From Pseudomonas sp. AKS31 (GTDB lineage Bacteria; Pseudomonadota; Gammaproteobacteria; Pseudomonadales; Pseudomonadaceae): a DNA stretch of 64,000 nucleotides. The DNA lies in the NCBI RefSeq assembly GCF_023634765.1, contig NZ_JAMLFX010000001.1:86370-150369 (forward strand), in the 5' to 3' direction. Made by a program: the position numbers and the translations under genes. Under the pieces are notes generated by a model. That model did no database searches. It saw only the letters and a list, made by a program, of their open reading frames with translations, and was not told where the DNA came from. Shown here piece by piece: positions 9,393 to 18,092 of this stretch (within the stretch, counting starts at the first letter, position 1; every line of letters begins with the position of its first letter).

Positions 9393-10997
9393 CTATCGGC
9401 GAACGACCAGATACAAGCCGACTGCCACCATGATTCCGGCCGGCCAATGCCCCAATTCGTGCAATGGGCCACCGCTGGCGAGGATCGCCCCGCCGGCCAG
9501 ATGCGTGCAACCGAGCAGGCGCAGGAACCAGTCGTCCTTGCGCTTGTGCCACGGTGGTGGCGGGTCGTTGGCGTGGGGCTGGGACATGCGTTCGAGCAGA
9601 TCGCGGGCCATGTTGGCCAAGTGCGGCAACTGTTCAAATTGGCTCTGCACGTTGCCCAGCAGGGCTTTCGGGCTGACGCGCTCGCGCATCCAGCGCTCCA
9701 GGAACGGCTGCGCGGTGTTCCACAGATCCAGATCCGGATACAACTGACGGCCGAGGCCTTCGATGTTAAGCAGGGTCTTTTGCAGCAGCACCAGTTGCGG
9801 CTGCACTTCCATGTTGAAGCGCCGCGCGGTCTGGAACAGGCGCATCAGCACCTGGCCAAATGAAATATCTTTTAACGGTTTTTCGAAGATCGGTTCACAC
9901 ACGGTGCGGATCGCCGCTTCGAATTCGTTGAGTTTGGTTTCCGCCGGCACCCAGCCCGAATCGATGTGCAGTTGCGCCACACGACGGTAATCACGCTTGA
10001 AGAACGCGAACAGGTTGCGTGCCAGATAATCCTGGTCTTCCGGGGTCAGGCTGCCGACGATGCCGCAGTCGATCGCAATGTATTGCGGGCTCCACGGATT
10101 GACGGTGCTGACGAAGATGTTGCCCGGGTGCATGTCGGCGTGGAAGAAGCTGTCGCGGAACACCTGGGTGAAGAAAATTTCCACACCACGCTCGGCGAGC
10201 ATTTTCATGTCGGTGCGCTGATCGGCGAGGGTCGCCAGATCGGTGACCTGAATGCCGTAGATGCGCTCCATCACCAGCACTTTCGGCCGGCACCAGTCCC
10301 AATAGACTTGCGGCACGTACAGCAGCGGCGAACCTTCGAAGTTGCGCTTCAACTGGCTGGCGTTGGCCGCCTCGCGCAGCAGATCGAGTTCGTCATAGAT
10401 GGTTTTTTCGTAGTCCTGGACCACGTCGACCGGGTGCAGCAGACGCGCGTCGGCCGAGAGTTTTTCAGCGGCGCGGGCGAGGATGAACAGCCACGCCAGA
10501 TCCTGCGCGATGATCGGCTTCAGGCCCGGGCGGATGACCTTGACCACCACTTCTTCGCCGGTTTTCAGCTGCGCGGCGTGCACCTGCGCCACCGAGGCGG
10601 AGGCCAGCGGCTCAACGTCGAAACGGCTGAACACATCGCTGATCTTCTTGCCCAGCTGTTCTTCGATCAGCTTGATCGACAGCTGCGAATCGAACGGCGG
10701 CACGCGATCCTGCAACAGCATCAGCTCATCGGCGATGTCTTCCGGCAGCAGGTCACGGCGGGTCGAGAGAATCTGCCCGAACTTGATGAAAATCGGCCCG
10801 AGATCCTGCAACGCCAAGCGCAAGCGTGCACCCCGGTTCAGCTCCAGCGGCTTGCGCGGGAACCAGCGCCACGGCAGCACGTAGCGCAGCGCCAGGAGAA
10901 ACCAGGGCAGCGGCAGATCGAACAGCAGGTCATCGAGGCGGTAGCGGATCACGACGCGCTGGATGCGCAACAGACGGCGGACGGCAAGCAGCTTCAT
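9393..10997 (-). CDS. ubiB: Ubiquinone biosynthesis protein UbiB (atypical kinase/ATPase)
   Basis: A 534-residue member of the ABC1/ADCK/UbiB family needed for ubiquinone synthesis. The signature [16 protein letters not shown] (KxGQ motif) and the Ala-rich nucleotide loop [11 protein letters not shown] are present, as are HADMHPGN and AIDCGIVG in the catalytic part. Two hydrophobic segments at the C-terminus anchor it to the inner membrane. The start overlaps the ubiJ stop by 4 bp (ATGA). Confidence 0.95.
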   Translation of the reverse strand: MKLLAVRRLLRIQRVVIRYRLDDLLFDLPLPWFLLALRYVLPWRWFPRKPLELNRGARLRLALQDLGPIFIKFGQILSTRRDLLPEDIADELMLLQDRVPPFDSQLSIKLIEEQLGKKISDVFSRFDVEPLASASVAQVHAAQLKTGEEVVVKVIRPGLKPIIAQDLAWLFILARAAEKLSADARLLHPVDVVQDYEKTIYDELDLLREAANASQLKRNFEGSPLLYVPQVYWDWCRPKVLVMERIYGIQVTDLATLADQRTDMKMLAERGVEIFFTQVFRDSFFHADMHPGNIFVSTVNPWSPQYIAIDCGIVGSLTPEDQDYLARNLFAFFKRDYRRVAQLHIDSGWVPAETKLNEFEAAIRTVCEPIFEKPLKDISFGQVLMRLFQTARRFNMEVQPQLVLLQKTLLNIEGLGRQLYPDLDLWNTAQPFLERWMRERVSPKALLGNVQSQFEQLPHLANMARDLLERMSQPHANDPPPPWHKRKDDWFLRLLGCTHLAGGAILASGGPLHELGHWPAGIMVAVGLYLVVRR

Positions 10998-11617
10998 GCG
11001 TTATCGCTTGGGTCGAGGGATCGGGAAAGGCGCTCGAAACGCGCCTCGAGACGTTCCAGATCAAGTTTGATCCGGTCCAGTTCGCTGAACCGCGCTTCGG
11101 CTTCGCGTTGCCCGACGAGGGTGCGCGATTCTTCGGCGAGGTATTCGGCGAGGTTCTGGTTGAGGCTGGCAAATCCTTGTTGATACCAGCGTGCGCGGCT
11201 GCGCAGATGGCCACCGACCAATTGCGTGGCGACAGGTCCCAGCCAGCGCGAGAGTTCGTACTCCCAGTCCAGCTCGAGATCTTGCAGGACACCGGCCAGC
11301 TCCAGCAGCACGCCGCTGTCGCCATCGAGCTCGACTTCCGGGGCGTGCAACACCGCGGTCTTGTCTTTGCTCACGGCCAGTTTGATCAGGCTTGCGGCCG
11401 GCGCACGCAGAGTGCAATCGACGCCGGTTTCCCAATGGGACGCCAGCATCAGACCTTCGTCACTCGGCAGGATGAACAGTTGCAGCGCCGGGCTGCGGCA
11501 GTCGACGGCAATCACCTTGCCGGTCAGATGCGCCAGCCGCGGCAGCGCCGTGCTGTCGAGACGCAGCACCCGGTTGAGGCCGAGTTCAACGCTGGCGAGC
11601 AGCCCGGTGAGCAACAT
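10994..11617 (-). CDS. ubiJ: Ubiquinone biosynthesis accessory factor UbiJ (SCP2 domain)
   Basis: A 207-residue soluble protein with an N-terminal sterol-carrier-protein-2-like domain (about residues 15-115) and a C-terminal helical region. In E. coli UbiJ binds ubiquinone intermediates and organises the Ubi complex with UbiK. Identification rests mainly on its position between ubiE and ubiB, an order conserved in gammaproteobacteria, and on the SCP2-like pattern. It overlaps ubiE by one base and ubiB by four. Confidence 0.88.
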   Translation of the reverse strand: MLLTGLLASVELGLNRVLRLDSTALPRLAHLTGKVIAVDCRSPALQLFILPSDEGLMLASHWETGVDCTLRAPAASLIKLAVSKDKTAVLHAPEVELDGDSGVLLELAGVLQDLELDWEYELSRWLGPVATQLVGGHLRSRARWYQQGFASLNQNLAEYLAEESRTLVGQREAEARFSELDRIKLDLERLEARFERLSRSLDPSDNA

Positions 11618-12387
11618 CAGGGCTTGATGCCGCGGTGCAGGGCGACGATGCCTGCGGTCATGTTGTGATAGGTCACGCGGTCAAAACCAGCGTCGACCAT
11701 CATCGACTTCAGGGTTTCCTGATTCGGGTGCATGCGGATCGACTCGGCCAGGTAGCGATAGCTTTCCGAGTCATTGGTGATCAGCTTGCCCATCAGCGGC
11801 ATGAAGGCGAACGAATAGGCGTCGTAGGCTTTCGACATCAGCGCGTTGGTCGGTTTGGAGAATTCCAGCACCAGCAGACGACCGCCGGGCTTGAGCACGC
11901 GCAGCATCGAGCGCAGGGCGTCTTCTTTATGCGTCACGTTGCGCAGGCCGAAGGCGATGGTTACGCAGTCGAAGTGGTTGTCCGGGAACGGCAGTTTTTC
12001 CGCGTCCGCCTGGACGAACTCGACGTTGCCCGACACACCCAGATCGAGCAGGCGGTCACGACCGACCTTGAGCATCGATTCGTTGATGTCGGCCAGCACC
12101 ACCTGGCCGGTCGGGCCAACCAGATGCGAGAACTTTTTGGTCAGGTCACCGGTACCGCCGGCGATGTCCAGCACGCGGTTACCGCTGCGCACACCGGACA
12201 GTTCGATCGCGAAACGCTTCCACAGACGGTGCATGCCGCCCGACAGAAGGTCGTTCATCAGGTCGTACTTGGCGGCTACCGAGTGGAAAACTTCAGCGAC
12301 TTTTTCCGCTTTCTGGCTTTCCGGAACGTTTTTGAAGCCGAAGTGAGTGGTGGGTTCGGCATCGCTGCCTTTGCGCTGATCAGTCAT
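11617..12387 (-). CDS. ubiE: Ubiquinone/menaquinone biosynthesis C-methyltransferase
   Basis: A 256-residue class I S-adenosylmethionine methyltransferase of the UbiE/COQ5 family. Motif [20 protein letters not shown] and the family stretch [20 protein letters not shown] are present. ATG 12387 (MTDQRKGS) is preferred over an in-frame ATG 84 bp upstream because the extra residues are not family-like and it gives the standard length. First gene of ubiE-ubiJ-ubiB. Confidence 0.96.
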   Translation of the reverse strand: MTDQRKGSDAEPTTHFGFKNVPESQKAEKVAEVFHSVAAKYDLMNDLLSGGMHRLWKRFAIELSGVRSGNRVLDIAGGTGDLTKKFSHLVGPTGQVVLADINESMLKVGRDRLLDLGVSGNVEFVQADAEKLPFPDNHFDCVTIAFGLRNVTHKEDALRSMLRVLKPGGRLLVLEFSKPTNALMSKAYDAYSFAFMPLMGKLITNDSESYRYLAESIRMHPNQETLKSMMVDAGFDRVTYHNMTAGIVALHRGIKP

Positions 12388-12541
12388 ATCGCTGTCACCA
12401 AAAGAGAATGCGCGACATTCTAATCCCCAAGCCATGCTTTGTCTTGGAATGGCTAAAGGTAAGATGGGCAACCTTCGGGACGATTTGCCGCAGCAGCGGT
12501 CAAGATTTACCGAGACCTATTCATAAAGCAGGAGTCATTCA

Positions 12542-12817
12542 ATGGCCAAAATCAGTGTTGAGCGTGCCCACAACCTGGGTAAGGAAGCCGCCCGCGAAAA
12601 GGCCGACAAGCTGGCGCAGAAACTCTCCGATCAATACGGCCTGGAGCCGCAGTGGTCCGGCGACACGCTGAACCTCAAGCGCTCGGGTGTGAAAGGCGCG
12701 GTGCATGTGGCGGACGATTCGATCAAGGTCGATGTGGAGCTGGGCATCATGATGTCGGCCATGAGCGGCATGATCAAAGCCGAAATCGAAAAAGCCCTCG
12801 ACAAAGCCCTGGTTTGA
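12542..12817 (+). CDS. Polyhydroxyalkanoic acid system (granule-associated) family protein
   Basis: A 91-residue soluble protein of the family found near PHA genes in pseudomonads. It has an N-terminal helix (RAHNLGKEAAREKADKLAQKL), then a beta-rich stretch and a C-terminal helix. Its biochemical role is not established; granule association is inferred from the neighbouring phasin genes. AGGAG lies eight bases upstream of the ATG (AGGAGTCATTCA). Confidence 0.8.
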   Translation: MAKISVERAHNLGKEAAREKADKLAQKLSDQYGLEPQWSGDTLNLKRSGVKGAVHVADDSIKVDVELGIMMSAMSGMIKAEIEKALDKALV

Positions 12818-12821
12818 ACAT

Positions 12822-12898
12822 CAAAAGATCGCAGCCTTCGGCAGCTCCTACAGACGTACACATTCCCCTGTAGGAGCTGCCGAAGGCTGCGATCTTTT
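12822..12898. repeat. REP pair, GATCGCAGCC family, outward arrangement
   Basis: AAAAGATCGCAGCCTTCGGC at the left and GCCGAAGGCTGCGATCTTTT at the right form a near-perfect inverted pair. The TAGGAGCTGC ends face the 15-bp centre. It begins 5 bp after the stop codon of the granule-associated protein gene. Confidence 0.9.
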
Positions 12899-13022
12899 CA
12901 TTCAGGCACCACCGATTCATGTCAGTTGTTAGGGTGCCGTTTCTAATTTTTCTGCCTACTTTGTGCCAGAGCCCGACACTTTCGCGGGCAGTTCCTCAAA
13001 CCTTCTGCGCGTGAGGTGCACC

Positions 13023-13445
13023 ATGGCCAAAGTTATTTTGAAGAAAAAAATCGACGCATCGACTTCTGCTCTGGGCGACGTCAAATCCTATGCCCGCAAG
13101 ATCTGGCTGGCAGGCCTGGGTGCCTACGCCAAGGTCGGCCAAGAGGGCAGCGACTACTTTCAAGAGTTGATCAAGGCTGGTCAAACTGTTGAAAAGAAAG
13201 GCAAAAAAGTCGTCACCGAAAAACTCGAAGCGGCCAACGCCGAGATCGATGAAGCCAAGGGCGAAGTCAGCTCGTTCAAAGGTCGTGTCGAAGTTCAGCT
13301 CGACAAGGTCGAGAAGGCATTCGACTCCCGCGTAGCAAGCGCCTTGAATCGTATCGGCATTCCGTCTAAACATGACGTTGAGACACTCTCTGCTAAGCTC
13401 GATGAGCTGACGGCATTGCTCGAACGCGTCGCGCGTAAATCTTAA
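13023..13445 (+). CDS. phaI: Phasin PhaI (PHA granule-associated protein)
   Basis: A 140-residue amphipathic, mostly helical protein that coats medium-chain-length PHA granules. The phasin signature SYARKIWLAGLGAYAKVG lies near residues 20-38, followed by a long Glu/Lys-rich coiled-coil region and a C-terminal segment (IGIPSKHDVETLSAKLDEL) shared with PhaF. The ATG has GAGG eight bases upstream. phaF starts 10 bp downstream, so the two form an operon that faces phaC1ZC2D. Confidence 0.93.
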   Translation: MAKVILKKKIDASTSALGDVKSYARKIWLAGLGAYAKVGQEGSDYFQELIKAGQTVEKKGKKVVTEKLEAANAEIDEAKGEVSSFKGRVEVQLDKVEKAFDSRVASALNRIGIPSKHDVETLSAKLDELTALLERVARKS

Positions 13446-13455
13446 GGAGAACGGG

Positions 13456-14367
13456 ATGGCTGGTAAAAAGAACACCGATAAAGAAGGCAGCTCGTGGATC
13501 GGGAAAGTCGAAGACTACTCCCGCAAAATCTGGCTGGCTGGTTTAGGCGTGTACTCGAAGATCGACACTGACGGCAGCAAACTCTTCGAGGCACTGGTCA
13601 AAGACGGCGAGAAAGCCGAGAAGCTCACCAAGTCTGCAGTCGGCAAGAAAGTCGATGCGGCCAAGGACTCCGCTTCTTCGGCCAAGTCGCGTATCAGCGG
13701 CGTGAAAGATCGCGCACTGGGCAAGTGGGACGAGCTGGAAGGGGCTTTCGACAAGCGCCTGAACAGCGCGATTTCGCGCTTGGGTGTACCGAGCCGCAAT
13801 GAGGTCAAAGCACTGCATAGCAAGGTGGAAACCTTGACCAAGCAGATCGAAAAACTCACCGGTCTGAAAACCCAACCGGTGGCGGCGAAAACCGCTGCGG
13901 CAAAACCGGTAGCGAAAACGGCTGCGGCCAAGTCTGCTGCCAAGCCTCTGGCCAAAGCGGCGGCTAAACCTGCTGCAAAAGCTGCGGCCAAACCAGCAGC
14001 GAAAACCGCTGCCGCCAAGCCAGCAGCCAAAGCCGCCGCCAAACCGGTTGCCGCTAAAGCCGCTGCGAAACCGGCAGCAAAACCTGCGGCCAAAGCTGCA
14101 GCTAAACCAGCCGCCAAACCTGCAGCCAAAACCGCTGCCGCCAAACCGGCTGCCAAGCCTGCAGCCAAACCCGCTGCGGCGAAAAAACCGGCAGTGAAAA
14201 AACCGGCCGCGCCGAAAGCCGCTGCGCCGAAACCGGCCGCACCTGCTGCAGCCAAACCGGCCACCCCGGCAGCTCCGGTGAGTGCGTCCAACTCCGCCGC
14301 AGCACCGACTCCGGCGACCACCCCGACTGCTGCATCGACCCCGTCGACGCCAACCAGTCAGTCCTGA
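13456..14367 (+). CDS. phaF: Phasin PhaF with histone H1-like C-terminal tail
   Basis: A 303-residue granule protein. Residues 1-135 are a phasin domain homologous to PhaI (DYSRKIWLAGLGVYSKID), ending in a leucine-zipper-like stretch. From about residue 140 onward the sequence is built of AAKPAAK-type repeats, very rich in Ala, Lys and Pro, like eukaryotic histone H1. In P. putida this tail binds DNA non-specifically and helps granules partition at division. A Ser/Thr/Pro-rich end follows (about residues 275-303). The gene is followed by a strong terminator. Confidence 0.95.
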   Translation: MAGKKNTDKEGSSWIGKVEDYSRKIWLAGLGVYSKIDTDGSKLFEALVKDGEKAEKLTKSAVGKKVDAAKDSASSAKSRISGVKDRALGKWDELEGAFDKRLNSAISRLGVPSRNEVKALHSKVETLTKQIEKLTGLKTQPVAAKTAAAKPVAKTAAAKSAAKPLAKAAAKPAAKAAAKPAAKTAAAKPAAKAAAKPVAAKAAAKPAAKPAAKAAAKPAAKPAAKTAAAKPAAKPAAKPAAAKKPAVKKPAAPKAAAPKPAAPAAAKPATPAAPVSASNSAAAPTPATTPTAASTPSTPTSQS

Positions 14368-14383
14368 TTCTTCAGGGCAAAAC

Positions 14384-14416
14384 AAAACGCCCGGCCTGTG
14401 AAGGTCGGGCGTTTTT
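14384..14416 (+). terminator. Intrinsic terminator of phaI-phaF
   Basis: AAAACGCCCG pairs with CGGGCGTTTT around a short GC stem and loop, with a T-run on the plus strand. It begins 17 bp after the phaF stop. Confidence 0.9.
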
Positions 14417-14439
14417 GTTTGTGCCGTTTTTAAAGCTTG

Positions 14440-14615
14440 CCCTCACCCCAGCCCTCTCCCGGAGGGAGAGGGGGCCGACCGCAATGTCTTGCGTCATACA
14501 TCGACCTGAAAAACCGAGTCGATTATGGATTCAATAGAGAGATTTCAGGTCGGCGTAGCTCATCAGCATCCCCGGATCAGTCCCCTCTCCCTCCGGGAGA
14601 GGGCTAGGGTGAGGG
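14440..14615 (+). repeat. Nested inverted-repeat element, copy B
   Basis: The outer arms CCCTCACCC and GGGTGAGGG carry CTCTCCCGGAGGGAGAG and CTCTCCCTCCGGGAGAG hairpins. Inner arms TCGACCTGAA and TTCAGGTCGG enclose GAGTCGATTATGGATTCAA. It sits between the convergent phaF and phaD genes and ends 11 bp before the phaD stop. Confidence 0.85.
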
Positions 14616-14625
14616 GGCTTTTGAT

Positions 14626-15246
14626 TCAGTCGTGGTCTTCAAGGTATTGCAATGCCATCCGCTCAGTCGCCACTTTCACCGGCGGCAACAGATGCGGCGC
14701 CACCAGCATCATGATCTGGTACACGACCAATCTGACCTCACCCTCTCGATCCAGAATCCGCTGATAATCCAGCGAAAACAGCAACGTCATGGTGATCTGC
14801 TCAACCAGTTGCCCCAATGCCTGCGTATCACTGACCAGTTGCCCCGAAGCCTTCAAGCGCGCCAGTAACGACGCCAGCGTGCGCTTCAGCGCATTGAGCA
14901 GATGACGAATGCCCTTGGCCAGTTTCGGCAAGCGTCCGGCGAGGTTCGACAGGTCCTGAAACAGAAACCGGTACTGCGCCAGCCGCTCGACGATCAAATG
15001 CAAAAACAGCCAGTAGTCCTCCGGCGCCAGTTCCACATCCGAGGGCGGATCGAGCAGTGGCGCGAGTTCATTCTGGAAACGTTCGAATAACCCGAGAATC
15101 AGCGGCTCTTTGCCATGGAAGTGGTAGTAGAGGTTGCCCGGGCTGATCCCCATTTCATTGGCCACCTCCATGGTGGAGACATTCGGCTCGCCCTTTTCGT
15201 TGAACAGTTGCAAAGCACATTCGAGAATCCGGTCGCGGGTTTTCAT
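14626..15246 (-). CDS. phaD: TetR-family transcriptional regulator PhaD
   Basis: A 206-residue TetR-type protein. The N-terminal helix-turn-helix is STMEVANEMGISPGNLYYHF (about residues 24-43), followed by a helical ligand-binding domain. In P. putida PhaD activates the phaC1 and phaI promoters in response to a fatty-acid-derived signal. It is the last gene of phaC1ZC2D, 30 bp after phaC2. Confidence 0.93.
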   Translation of the reverse strand: MKTRDRILECALQLFNEKGEPNVSTMEVANEMGISPGNLYYHFHGKEPLILGLFERFQNELAPLLDPPSDVELAPEDYWLFLHLIVERLAQYRFLFQDLSNLAGRLPKLAKGIRHLLNALKRTLASLLARLKASGQLVSDTQALGQLVEQITMTLLFSLDYQRILDREGEVRLVVYQIMMLVAPHLLPPVKVATERMALQYLEDHD

Positions 15247-15276
15247 CCAGTCTTCTTAGAAAAGTTCGGTTAAGCG

Positions 15277-16959
15277 TCAGCGCACACGCACGTAAGTACC
15301 GGGCGCTGCCTCCATCGGTGGATAGTTCGGGTTGCCGAGGGTGAACGTGGTTTCGTGTTGCGCCCCGGAGCGTTGCTGAATCCACTCCAGCCACTGCGGC
15401 CACCAACTGCCGTCGACGTGCTTGCCGTCGTAGTACCAGGCCCGCGGGTCGCTGCTCATCTTGCCGTTGTCGATGTACGCGGCTTTCGGATTGCTCGGCG
15501 GGTTGAGGATGCTCTGCACGTGGCCGCTGTTGGACAGCACGAAACGCCGTTCGCCGCCGAGCAGCAGGGTCGAGCGATACACCGCATCCCACGGGGTGAT
15601 GTGGTCGTTCATGCCGGCGACGCTGAAGCTGTCGACGGTAACTTTCTGCAGGTCGATCGGCGTACCGCACACTTCCAGGCCACCCGGATGGGTCAGCGGG
15701 TTGTGCTTGAAGAAGTCCAGCAGGTCGCCGTGAAATGCCGCCGGCAGCCGGGTGTTGTCGTTGTTCCAGTAGAGGATGTCGAAGGCTGGCGGCTCTTTGC
15801 CCAGCAGGTAATTGTTGACGAAGTAGCTCCAGATCAAATCGTTGGGGCGCATCCAGGCGAAGACCTTGGCCATGTCGCGACCATCGAGCACGCCTTTCTG
15901 GTACGAGCGGCGCTTGGCGGCTTCCAGGGTCTGTTCGTCGGCGAAGAGAGTTGCCGGGGTTTCGATCTGGCTGTCGAGCAGGCTGACCAGGTAGGTCGCA
16001 CTGGAGACGCGGCGCAGTTGCCGTTTGGCCTGCAAATGCCCTTGCAGGGCGGCGATGGTCAGGCCGCCGGCGCAGGCACCCATCAGGTTGACCTCGCGGG
16101 CGCCGGTGATCGCCCGACAGATGTTCATCGCCTCTTCCACCGCCTCGACATACGTCGACAGGCCCCATTCGCGATGGCGCACATCCGGGTTGCGCCAACT
16201 GATCATGAAGGTCTGCAGGCCGTTTTTCAGTGCGTACTGGACGAAGCTGTTGTGTGGGCTGAGGTCGAAAATGTAGTACTTGTTGATTTGCGGCGGCACC
16301 ACCAGCAGTGGTTTGGCGTACTGCTTTTCGCTCATCGGTCTGTACTGGATCAGCTCCAGCATCTCGTTGCGAAACACCACCGAGCCGGTGGTGGTGGCGA
16401 CGGTCTTGCCGACCTCGAAAGCCTGCTTGGTCACTTGGCGCGGCAGGCCATCGTTGTGCAGCAAGTCATCGAACAAATGGCTGAGACCACGCACCAGACT
16501 GTGCCCGCCGGAGTTGAACAGCTCCTTGACCGCCAGCGGGTTGAGCAAGGTGTTCGACGGTGCCACGGCATCATTGAGCAGGGTGAAAGCGAAGTGCGCG
16601 CGGGCGCGATCGTCATCACTCATGCTGCTTTCGTCGATCCAGCTTTTGACCTGTTTTTGCCAGGCCAGATAGGCCTGCAGGCTGCGTCGGTAGAACGGGT
16701 TGAGGCTCCACGCCGGATCAGCGAAACGGCTGTCGTTCGGATTGGTCGGGTGCAGGGTTTCGCCAAGCAGCACGCGACCCAATTGGCCGCCGAGTTTCAA
16801 CGCGTGCTTCGCACTGTGGATCGGGTTGCGCAGGCCATGGGCTGCCACACTGCGCAAGGTCGAAATCAAATCCCGGCCACGCAGGCCAGTGATCGCACTT
16901 TGTGCATTGATGAACACGGCGGGGCTGGGCACCACGCCCGTCGCTGGTTTGTCGCGCAT
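15277..16959 (-). CDS. phaC2: Class II poly(3-hydroxyalkanoate) synthase 2
   Basis: A 560-residue cytoplasmic granule-bound enzyme that polymerises medium-chain (R)-3-hydroxyacyl-CoA. The modified lipase box GACAGG holds the catalytic Cys. The Asp is in MNDHITPW and the His in NSGHVQSILNPP. It is paralogous to phaC1 on the other side of phaZ, the standard arrangement in fluorescent pseudomonads. A 135-bp gap with no recognisable element separates it from phaZ. Confidence 0.96.
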   Translation of the reverse strand: MRDKPATGVVPSPAVFINAQSAITGLRGRDLISTLRSVAAHGLRNPIHSAKHALKLGGQLGRVLLGETLHPTNPNDSRFADPAWSLNPFYRRSLQAYLAWQKQVKSWIDESSMSDDDRARAHFAFTLLNDAVAPSNTLLNPLAVKELFNSGGHSLVRGLSHLFDDLLHNDGLPRQVTKQAFEVGKTVATTTGSVVFRNEMLELIQYRPMSEKQYAKPLLVVPPQINKYYIFDLSPHNSFVQYALKNGLQTFMISWRNPDVRHREWGLSTYVEAVEEAMNICRAITGAREVNLMGACAGGLTIAALQGHLQAKRQLRRVSSATYLVSLLDSQIETPATLFADEQTLEAAKRRSYQKGVLDGRDMAKVFAWMRPNDLIWSYFVNNYLLGKEPPAFDILYWNNDNTRLPAAFHGDLLDFFKHNPLTHPGGLEVCGTPIDLQKVTVDSFSVAGMNDHITPWDAVYRSTLLLGGERRFVLSNSGHVQSILNPPSNPKAAYIDNGKMSSDPRAWYYDGKHVDGSWWPQWLEWIQQRSGAQHETTFTLGNPNYPPMEAAPGTYVRVR

Positions 16960-17094
16960 GACTCAACACTCCTTCGTCTTCAGGCCAAAAACAAACTCAC
17001 CGAACCAGAACACCATAGACGCTGTTGCGGGTTGCTGCCTGCGCGGCGTCCTGCCGCGCACTCCATAACGCTTGCATAAAGCCTGCCGCAGCGG

Positions 17095-17949
17095 TTAACC
17101 GCCCAGCGGTGTCGGATGCGGGTGCATCACTGCACGCTGACGTTCCTCCTGGAGAAATTTCATGATGATCGGCGCCACCGCTTCGGCACGGGTAATCAGG
17201 AACAGATGACCGTCGTCGATGATGTGCAGTTGGGCGTTGGGAATGCGCCAGGCGAGCATGCGCATGTTGATCAGCGGGATCAGCGGATCGTCATCGCCGG
17301 CCAGCACCAGCGTTGGCTGATGGATCTTGTGCAGCCAGTGAATGCTGGTCCAGCCGAGGCCTGCGAACAGTTGCCAGTAGTAACCGAGCTTGCCCGCCGA
17401 ACGCACTTTCGCGGCGTGGCTGGCCGCCAGCGTCGGGTCACGACGGAACGAGCCGCCGTAGATCAGTGGGGCGATGCGGATCACATGGGAAGGCTGAATG
17501 TAGCGCCGCGGACTGGCCATCATCCACAGCACTTTCGGCTTGCCCGGCACCATCACCGCACCGGCCGCGGTCGCCGCCAGCACCAGTTTCTTGCAGCGCT
17601 CGGGGTAGTCGTAAGCGAACTGTTGCGCCAAGGCGCCGCCCCACGACACGCCGATGACGTTGACCTGACCGTAGTCGAGGTAATCGAGCATCCTCGACGT
17701 CAGCTTGGCCAGCCCGGGAAAGCGATACGGCCGGTTCGGCGTCGACGAGCCGCCGACACCGGGCACGTCGAAGGCGATCACTTCCAGGTCCGGATCCAGT
17801 GCCGCGACAAACGGAAACACCAGCTCCAGGTTGGCGCCGATGCCGTTGAAAATCAGCAAGGGCGTCAAGTGAGGCTTGCCGGGGCGTACCGCCGTGCGGA
17901 GGGTCTGGCCATCCAGATCGACGGTACGGAATATGAACGGTTGCGGCAT
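17095..17949 (-). CDS. phaZ: Intracellular poly(3-hydroxyalkanoate) depolymerase
   Basis: A 284-residue alpha/beta hydrolase that mobilises stored PHA. The nucleophile elbow is GVSWGGALAQ, the acid lies in AGDDDPLIPL and the His in DDGHLFLIT. No signal peptide is visible, in line with an intracellular granule enzyme. It lies between phaC1 and phaC2. The gap to phaC1 holds a REP pair that could weaken read-through. Confidence 0.95.
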   Translation of the reverse strand: MPQPFIFRTVDLDGQTLRTAVRPGKPHLTPLLIFNGIGANLELVFPFVAALDPDLEVIAFDVPGVGGSSTPNRPYRFPGLAKLTSRMLDYLDYGQVNVIGVSWGGALAQQFAYDYPERCKKLVLAATAAGAVMVPGKPKVLWMMASPRRYIQPSHVIRIAPLIYGGSFRRDPTLAASHAAKVRSAGKLGYYWQLFAGLGWTSIHWLHKIHQPTLVLAGDDDPLIPLINMRMLAWRIPNAQLHIIDDGHLFLITRAEAVAPIIMKFLQEERQRAVMHPHPTPLGG

Positions 17950-17989
17950 GCTTCAGGCCCTGTGGATTTCAAGTACACCCGATTCCCTG

Positions 17990-18073
17990 TGTAGGAGCTG
18001 CCGAAGGCTGCGATCTTTTGATCTTGATTTTAAAAACAGAATCAAAAGATCGCAGCCTGCGGCAGCTCCTGCA
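17990..18073. repeat. REP pair, GATCGCAGCC family, inward arrangement
   Basis: GTAGGAGCTGCCGAAGGCTG at the left and CAGCCTGCGGCAGCTCCTGC at the right. The GATC ends face a short AT-rich centre (GATCTTGATTTTAAAAACAG). It lies between the phaC1 stop and the phaZ start, inside the pha operon. Confidence 0.9.
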
Positions 18074-18092
18074 TTGGGCAGGGTGGTGTCAG

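Noticed and set aside
9966..11183. A 405-residue plus-strand frame opposite ubiB and ubiJ
   Set aside because: It is fully antisense to two conserved genes, and its Gln/Arg/Val-rich composition is that of a reverse-complement frame.
13515..14321. Ala/Gly-rich frames antisense to phaF
   Set aside because: They are the mirror of the AAKPAAK repeats of PhaF. Repetition keeps them open without selection.
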